A stretch of DNA of 58,235 nt, from NCBI GenBank assembly GCA_003719395.1, contig RHMC01000027.1, forward strand, positions 1-58,235, written 5' to 3'. The notes under the pieces were generated by a model. The model saw nothing but the letters and a program-made list of their open reading frames with translations, ran no database searches and was not told the DNA's origin. The position numbers were made by a program, and so were the translations under genes. The stretch's first letter is position 1. Each line of letters begins with the position of its first letter. The DNA comes from Streptomyces altiplanensis (GTDB lineage: Bacteria; Actinomycetota; Actinomycetes; Streptomycetales; Streptomycetaceae). Shown here piece after piece: positions 53,865 through 58,235 of this stretch.

Positions 53865-54520
53865 TCAGGCGCCCACGGGCGCGTTCTTGCGCGTGGACAC
53901 GATCTGGTCGATCAGACCGTACGCAAGCGAGTCCTCGGCGGTCAGGATCTTGTCGCGCTCGATGTCGTCGCGGATCTTCTCGATCGGCGTGGTGGAGTGC
54001 TTCGCGAGCATCTCCTCCAGCTGCGAGCGCATCCGGAGGATCTCCTGCGCCGCGATCTCCAGGTCGGAGAGCTGCTCGCGGCCGGTCTGCGAGGACGGCT
54101 GGTGGATCAGCACACGCGCGTTGGGCAGTGCCATGCGCTTGCCCGGCGTACCGGCGGCGAGCAGCACGGCCGCGGCGGAGGCCGCCTGTCCCATGCAGAC
54201 CGTCTGGATGTCCGGCTTCACGAACTGCATCGTGTCGTAGATGGCCGTGAGGGCCGTGAACGAGCCGCCGGGGCTGTTGATGTAGATGGAGATGTCGCGG
54301 TCCGGGTCCATCGACTCCAGGCACAGCAGCTGCGCCATGACGTCGTTGGCGGAGGCGTCGTCGATCTGCACGCCGAGGAAGATGACACGCTCCTCGAAGA
54401 GCTTCGCGTACGGGTCGTACTCGCGCACGCCCTGCGAGGTGCGCTCGACGAAGCGCGGCACGATGTAGCGGTTGTCCACCTGCGGGCCGGTGTAGAGGCG
54501 CTCGCGGAGAAGTCGTTCAT
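53865..54520 (-). CDS. clpP2: ATP-dependent Clp protease proteolytic subunit ClpP2, one frameshift near the N terminus
   Basis: About 218 residues. The body starts [17 protein letters not shown] and contains [18 protein letters not shown], the nucleophile Ser in [11 protein letters not shown] and the catalytic His in VLIHQPSS. The conserved N terminus (MNDF..) is found in another frame from ATG 54520. Restoring one base near 54508 gives [25 protein letters not shown] at 54479 would give a truncated protein lacking the axial loop. ClpP2 forms a mixed tetradecamer with ClpP1 in actinobacteria. Confidence 0.94.
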
Positions 54521-54577
54521 GTGGGTTTTCACCATCCTGGTGGCGTTCGGTGGGCTGGGGAGGCTCGGCTGCGGGGA

Positions 54578-55195
54578 TCAGGCCCCGGTACCGCCGCCGC
54601 CCGGAACGCCCGAGGCAAGGCTGATGATCTCGTCGATGAGGCCGTACTCCTTGGCCTCCTCCGCGGTGTACCAGCGGTCGCGGTCACCGTCGCGAATGAT
54701 CGTCTCGACGCTCTGGCCCGAGTGCCGGGCGGTGATCTCCGCCATGCGCTTCTTCGTGCGCAGCAGCTGCTCGGCCTGGATCTTGATGTCCGAGGCGGTG
54801 CCGCCGAGGCCGGCCGAGCCCTGGTGCATCAGGATGTCGGTGTTGGGGAGCGCGAAGCGCTTGCCCGCGGTGCCGCCGGTCAGCAGGAACTGGCCCATCG
54901 AGGCCGCGAGGCCCATGCCGATGGTGACCACGTCGTTCGGGATGTACTGCATGGTGTCGTAGACCGCCATGCCCGCCGTCACCGAGCCGCCGGGGCTGTT
55001 GATGTAGAGGTAGATGTCCTTGTCGGGGTCTGCGGCAAGGAGGAGCAACTGCGCTGTGATCTTGTTGGCGATGTCATCGTCGACCTGCTGGCCGAGGAAG
55101 ATGATCCGCTCGCCGAGCAGCCGGTTGTAGACCTGGTCGCCGAGGCCTCCACCGATGGACGGCTCACCCGCGGCGTACGGCATCAGATTCGTCAC
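54578..55195 (-). CDS. clpP1: ATP-dependent Clp protease proteolytic subunit ClpP1
   Basis: 205 residues, intact. Catalytic Ser99 in [10 protein letters not shown], His124 in LMHQGSAG, and Asp in the [11 protein letters not shown] segment. First gene of the clpP1-clpP2 operon and preceded by a ClgR-type box (55326-55343). ATG 55195. Confidence 0.97.
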   Translation of the reverse strand: MTNLMPYAAGEPSIGGGLGDQVYNRLLGERIIFLGQQVDDDIANKITAQLLLLAADPDKDIYLYINSPGGSVTAGMAVYDTMQYIPNDVVTIGMGLAASMGQFLLTGGTAGKRFALPNTDILMHQGSAGLGGTASDIKIQAEQLLRTKKRMAEITARHSGQSVETIIRDGDRDRWYTAEEAKEYGLIDEIISLASGVPGGGGTGA

Positions 55196-55325
55196 GTATA
55201 CACCTGCTCGTCTCTGACGGCTTCAACCGTCTCAGCGTCTTCGTACCGGAGGGCGGGGACTCCCCACTCTCCTCTTCATGGACCCTAACGCGCAGGTGGG
55301 ACAACGCCATCCCGCTTCCCGAACT

Positions 55326-55343
55326 GTTCGCTGGGAGCGCAAG
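55326..55343 (-). promoter_or_regulatory. ClgR-type activator site upstream of clpP1
   Basis: GTTCGCTGGGAGCGCAAG fits the GTTCGC-N5-GCG pattern I recall for the Streptomyces ClgR regulator of clpP1 and lon, and is roughly palindromic (TTCGC..GCGCAA). On the minus strand it is centred about 60 bp upstream of a start predicted from a TAGGGT -10 (55287-55282), a usual distance for an activator. Confidence 0.65.
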
Positions 55344-55369
55344 GTACGGGCCCGCACCCGCGTACGAGG

Positions 55370-55402
55370 ACGGGCCCGGACGCGTGACGCGTCCGGGCCC
55401 GT
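55370..55402 (-). terminator. Terminator of tig
   Basis: Perfect 15-bp stem acgggcccggacgcg / cgcgtccgggcccgt with a 3-nt loop, about 30 bp past the tig stop on the minus strand and upstream of the clpP1 promoter. Confidence 0.92.
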
Positions 55403-55431
55403 TCCTGTGGATCAGGCAGTCAGACCGAAGC

Positions 55432-56823
55432 TCAGGCCTCGGTCGTCTTCTCGGCCTCGGCGGAGGCCTCGACGGTCTCGGCGGCGTCGGCGGTCTCGGC
55501 CGCCTCGTCCTCGTCGTCCTCCAGGTCGACGGCCTCACCGTTGGTGTCGGTGACCTTGGCGGCCTCGACGACGACAGCGAGCGCCTTGCCGCGGGCGACC
55601 TCGCCGACGAGCATCGGCACCTGGCCACCCTCGACGACGGCCTGGGCGAACTGGTCGGGGCTCATGCCGGAGGACTGCGCGCGCCGCATGAGGTGCTCGG
55701 TGAGCTCCTCCTGGTTGACGTTCAGCTTCTCCTTGTTGACGAGCTCGTCGAGGACGAACTGCGTCTTGATGCCCTTGACCGCCTGCTCGCGCAGCTCGGC
55801 GTCGAACTCCTCGGCCGACTTGCCCTGGATCTCGAGGTACTTCTCGATGTCCAGGCCCATCTGGCCGAGCTGGTGGTGCTCCAGGTTGTGCTTGCGGGTC
55901 TTGACCTCGTCCTCGAGCAGCTTCTCGGGGATCGGGACCTCGACCAGCTCCAGCAGCTTCTCCAGGACGCGCTCCTGGGCCTGCGTGGCCTGGTCGTACT
56001 GCTTCATGTTCTCGAGGCGCTTGCGGCTGTCGGCCTTGAGCTCGTCGAGGGTGTCGAACTCGCTGGCCATCTGCGCGAAGTCGTCGTCCAGCTCGGGCAG
56101 CTCGCGGGCGGCGACCGCGGTGACCTTGACGGTGACCTCGGCCTCCTTGCCCTCGGCGCTGCCGCCCTTGAGCGAGGAGGTGAAGGTGGCCTCGCCACCG
56201 GCCTCCAGGCCGGTCACGGCCTCGTCGATGCCGTCGAGGAGTTCGCCGGAACCGATGGTGTACGAGACACCCTCGGCGACACCGTCCTCAAGGACCTCGC
56301 CGTCGACCTTGGCCTGCAGGTCGATCGTCACGACGTCGCCGTCGGCGGCGGGGCGCTCGACCGGGTTGGTGGAGGCGAAGCGCGCGCGCAGGTCCTCCAC
56401 GGCCTTGTCGACGTCCTCGTCCTTGACCTCGACCGCGTCGACCTCGACCTCGATGCCGGAGTAGTCCGGGATCTCGATCGTCGGGCGGATGTCGACCTCG
56501 GCGGTGAAGGACAGCAGCTCGCCGTCCTTCAGCTCGGTGATGTCGACGTCGGGCTGGCCGAGAACGTTCAGCTCACCCTCGTTGACAGCCTCGGTGTAGA
56601 ACTTCGGAAGGGCGTCGTTGACGGCCTCCTCCAGCACAGCACCACGGCCGAACCGCTGGTCGATGACTCGGTTCGGGATCTTGCCCTTGCGGAAGCCCTT
56701 CACCGTGACCTGCTGGTTGATCTTCTTGTACGCCGCGTCGAGGCTGTCCTTGAGCTCCTCGAAGGGCACCTCGATGCTGAGCCGAACCCGGGTCGGGTTC
56801 AGGGTCTCCACGGCGCTCTTCAC
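55432..56823 (-). CDS. tig: Trigger factor
   Basis: 463 residues from GTG 56823 (aaggag 8 nt upstream). The N-terminal ribosome-binding domain has the signature [17 protein letters not shown], an FKBP-type domain follows (about 155-240, [15 protein letters not shown]), then the helical C-terminal domain and an acidic Ala/Glu/Thr tail. It is the ribosome-bound chaperone for nascent chains. Intact. Confidence 0.98.
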   Translation of the reverse strand: MKSAVETLNPTRVRLSIEVPFEELKDSLDAAYKKINQQVTVKGFRKGKIPNRVIDQRFGRGAVLEEAVNDALPKFYTEAVNEGELNVLGQPDVDITELKDGELLSFTAEVDIRPTIEIPDYSGIEVEVDAVEVKDEDVDKAVEDLRARFASTNPVERPAADGDVVTIDLQAKVDGEVLEDGVAEGVSYTIGSGELLDGIDEAVTGLEAGGEATFTSSLKGGSAEGKEAEVTVKVTAVAARELPELDDDFAQMASEFDTLDELKADSRKRLENMKQYDQATQAQERVLEKLLELVEVPIPEKLLEDEVKTRKHNLEHHQLGQMGLDIEKYLEIQGKSAEEFDAELREQAVKGIKTQFVLDELVNKEKLNVNQEELTEHLMRRAQSSGMSPDQFAQAVVEGGQVPMLVGEVARGKALAVVVEAAKVTDTNGEAVDLEDDEDEAAETADAAETVEASAEAEKTTEA

Positions 56824-56928
56824 GGTTCGGTCTCCTTGGGGGCTGACTTCTGAGGTTCTGCTGGGCCGCGCGGGAGGCGGCTTCGCCGATCGGGCCCGGT
56901 ACATCAGACACACGGACCCGCACTCTGC

Positions 56929-56959
56929 ATAGTAACGGCAAGCAGGAAGACTCCCACAA
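56929..56959 (-). promoter_or_regulatory. Candidate promoter of tig
   Basis: Minus strand TTGTGG (56959-56954) and TACTAT (56934-56929), spacer 19 bp, about 100 bp upstream of the tig start. Spacing is long, so this is tentative. The rest of the gap to tRNA-Pro holds only short palindromes. Confidence 0.4.
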
Positions 56960-57002
56960 CGCGATCTTGATCGGGATCGCACGGGATCATGCCTGGTGAT
57001 GG

Positions 57003-57076
57003 TCGGGGTGGCCGGATTCGAACCGACGACCTTCCGCTCCCAAAGCGGACGCGCTACCAAGCTGCGCCACACCCCG
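57003..57076 (-). tRNA. tRNA-Pro (anticodon TGG)
   Basis: Complete cloverleaf on the minus strand: acceptor CGGGGTG/CACCCCG with A discriminator, D stem GCGC, anticodon stem TCCGC/GCGGA with loop TTTGGGA (anticodon TGG), T arm GTCGG-TTCGAAT-CCGGC. 74 nt. CCA is not encoded. Confidence 0.97.
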
Positions 57077-57214
57077 TCGGTGCGACACGTAGGGTACATG
57101 CCCGCAGGCAGTGCGGCCCCCGCTTTGCGAGGGGCCCATCGGGTGTGCACCGCGGGCCCGGAACCCGCTACGATGCTCTTCGTGCCGCGGTCACACGCCT
57201 GCGGTGCGTACTGT

Positions 57215-57288
57215 GCGGGCGTAGCTCAATGGTAGAGCCCTAGTCTTCCAAACTAGCTACGCGGGTTCGATTCCCGTCGCCCGCTCCA
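57215..57288 (+). tRNA. tRNA-Gly (anticodon TCC), CCA encoded
   Basis: Plus strand: acceptor GCGGGCG/CGCCCGC with T discriminator at 57285, anticodon stem CTAGT/ACTAG with loop CTTCCAA (anticodon TCC), T arm GCGGG-TTCGATT-CCCGT. 71 nt plus genome-encoded CCA at 57286-57288, unlike the other tRNAs in the window. A TACGAT -10-like hexamer lies at 57169-57174. Confidence 0.97.
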
Positions 57289-57390
57289 CGGCCTCCGGCC
57301 CGGCTCGGTGATTACGTCACGAGCGCGGAGGTGTTTCCGGAGCCTCGACGTCCGGCCGGGCCGCCCGGTGACGCCGGCCGCCCGTGCCAC

Positions 57391-57585
57391 TCAGAAACTG
57401 ATCTGGTTGATGGTTTCCGCTATCGAGTTCATGAAGCGGTTGATCGACGGCGCCATGCCGGTGGACGCGAGGAAGAAGCCGAAGAGAACGGCCACCACCG
57501 CCGGTCCCGCCTTGATCGAGCCCCCGCGGATCAACACCACCAGGACGATCGCCAACAGAAGCACCACAGACAGTGAAATGGCCAC
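57391..57585 (-). CDS. 64-residue small membrane protein
   Basis: GTG 57585 to TGA 57391. Two predicted helices: MAISLSVVLLLAIVLVVLI and then, after RGGSIKAG, PAVVAVLFGFFLASTGMAP. An amphipathic C terminus follows (SINRFMNSIAETINQISF). The family is common in Streptomyces genomes, often near chromosome partition or cell-division genes. Function is unknown. No overlapping gene; convergent with tRNA-Gly. Confidence 0.75.
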   Translation of the reverse strand: MAISLSVVLLLAIVLVVLIRGGSIKAGPAVVAVLFGFFLASTGMAPSINRFMNSIAETINQISF

Positions 57586-58101
57586 AACTGATCACACCCT
57601 CGGTCGGTCCGCCTTGCCGGCCCGGGAGCGCACGGCCCGGCGCACTCCCGCAGGGACCATCGTGCCACCAACTCACCAGTGGCGGCTGCCAGGTGACGGA
57701 ACGTCGGTGACCGGTTGGCGCCGCGAGGGGGTCCGGCGTACACGCCGGGGCGCGGGCGCCGCACATGCGCGCCACTCCCTGTGATTCCCCGTCCGGGGGT
57801 TGATAACCCTGATCGTTTCGCTACCCACACATCACATTCGCGGGAAATTCGAATTGCACGGACGGTCACATGACGCCGGTCGACAAAGAGGTAACGAGCG
57901 GGACATATCGCCAGAGTCACCTACTGGCGGTATGCACCATTTAGTCGGGATGAGTTACCCCATACGGGGGCGAAAATGTGAGCCACACCATAAGGGTTCA
58001 TCACTATGTCGACTTCTCCGCTCACAGGCCACTCACATGAATAACAAAGGGCCGGGAACGAGGTTTCACGGAATCCGTCCGGCGACGCTAGGGTGCCTCA
58101 G
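57586..58101. other. Gene-free regulatory-looking region of lower GC
   Basis: About 515 bp with no convincing coding frame. From about 57790 to 58080 the sequence is visibly AT-richer than the rest of the window. It contains three TCACAT hexamers (57832, 57865 and 58033 regions), a cgccag/ctggcg hairpin around 57910-57930 and, at its right end, a TAGGGT -10 element for the next gene. Likely the control region of the plus-strand gene at 58102 and the minus-strand gene at 57585. Confidence 0.5.
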
Positions 58102-58235
58102 ATGTTTCACGCTCCGCACGGATATCAGAGGGCCCCGCTCCCCCCGGCCCGGGAGCAGGAGCCCGAAACACCGCTCGCACGGACCCTCGCGCCCGCCACC
58201 CCGGTCCCGGTCCCCACCGCCCCGCCCGTCCCCGC
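58102..58235 (+). CDS. Start of a gene running off the right edge (probably leaderless)
   Basis: ATG 58102 opens a frame of 44 codons to the window end: MFHAPHGYQRAPLPPAREQEP followed by a Pro/Ala/Thr/Val-rich stretch. A TAGGGT -10 hexamer at 58090-58095 places the predicted transcript start at or next to the ATG, and no ribosome site is present, so it would be translated without a leader. The visible part is a low-complexity Pro-rich N terminus, so no function can be given. Confidence 0.5.
   Translation, partial: MFHAPHGYQRAPLPPAREQEPETPLARTLAPATPVPVPTAPPVP

Noticed and set aside
54479..54481. GTG 54479 as true start of clpP2
   Set aside because: It would remove the conserved MNDF N terminus, which is present in another frame from 54520 and rejoins with one added base.

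Overview
The window is a high-GC actinobacterial chromosome segment, almost certainly from a Streptomyces. Gene order matches the conserved Streptomyces core block nadD, LCP protein, rsfS, proA/proB, obg-rpmA-rplU, rne, mreBCD-mrdA-rodA, ndk, folC, valS, clpX, clpP2-clpP1, tig. GTG starts, overlapping ATGA/GTGA junctions and long perfect GC-rich terminators fit this. Nearly all genes lie on the minus strand.

Layout. 1-3 kb: a NuoF-like iron-sulfur protein (+) and two identical tRNA-Ala(GGC) genes that bracket two tiny cysteine-bearing genes. 3-13 kb: nadD, an LCP-type wall-polymer ligase, rsfS, a histidine phosphatase, an M48 protease, two related single-pass membrane proteins, and proB/proA. 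13-24 kb: a wall-glycopolymer set (GT2 glycosyltransferase, two TagF-like polymerases, and an IspD-SDR fusion resembling CDP-ribitol synthases), with the obg-rpmA-rplU operon embedded in it. 24-30 kb: rne, a DUF2344 protein and an unusual Trp-rich repeat membrane protein. 30.7-36.1 kb: a compact integrative element. 36-46 kb: a B12/radical SAM protein, a CYTH-CHAD protein and the mre/spore-wall operon. 46-57 kb: ndk, DUF4233, folC, valS, clpX, clpP2-clpP1 and tig. 57-58.2 kb: tRNA-Pro(TGG), tRNA-Gly(TCC), a small membrane protein and the start of a leaderless gene.

The most notable structure is the 5.33-kb integrative element inserted in the 3' end of the radical SAM gene. A 15-bp direct repeat marks both junctions. 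The element supplies a replacement 3' end for the host gene, and the native last codons and native terminator are stranded at the other end. It carries a large serine integrase, a small serine resolvase with TGAGAC repeat sites, and a cassette of XRE/DUF5753 regulator, DUF6879-like protein and small Cys proteins. A further small gene sits directly behind the host gene's new stop codon.

A second message concerns sequence quality. More than 20 apparent frameshifts fall in otherwise well-conserved genes, including ones that should be essential (rne, valS, folC, nadD, mreC, clpP2). Many are single-base changes in G or C runs. I read most of them as indel errors in the assembly, so broken genes are reported over their full span. 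The GNAT relic at 30.25-30.57 kb is the exception: it also lacks internal sequence and looks truly decayed.
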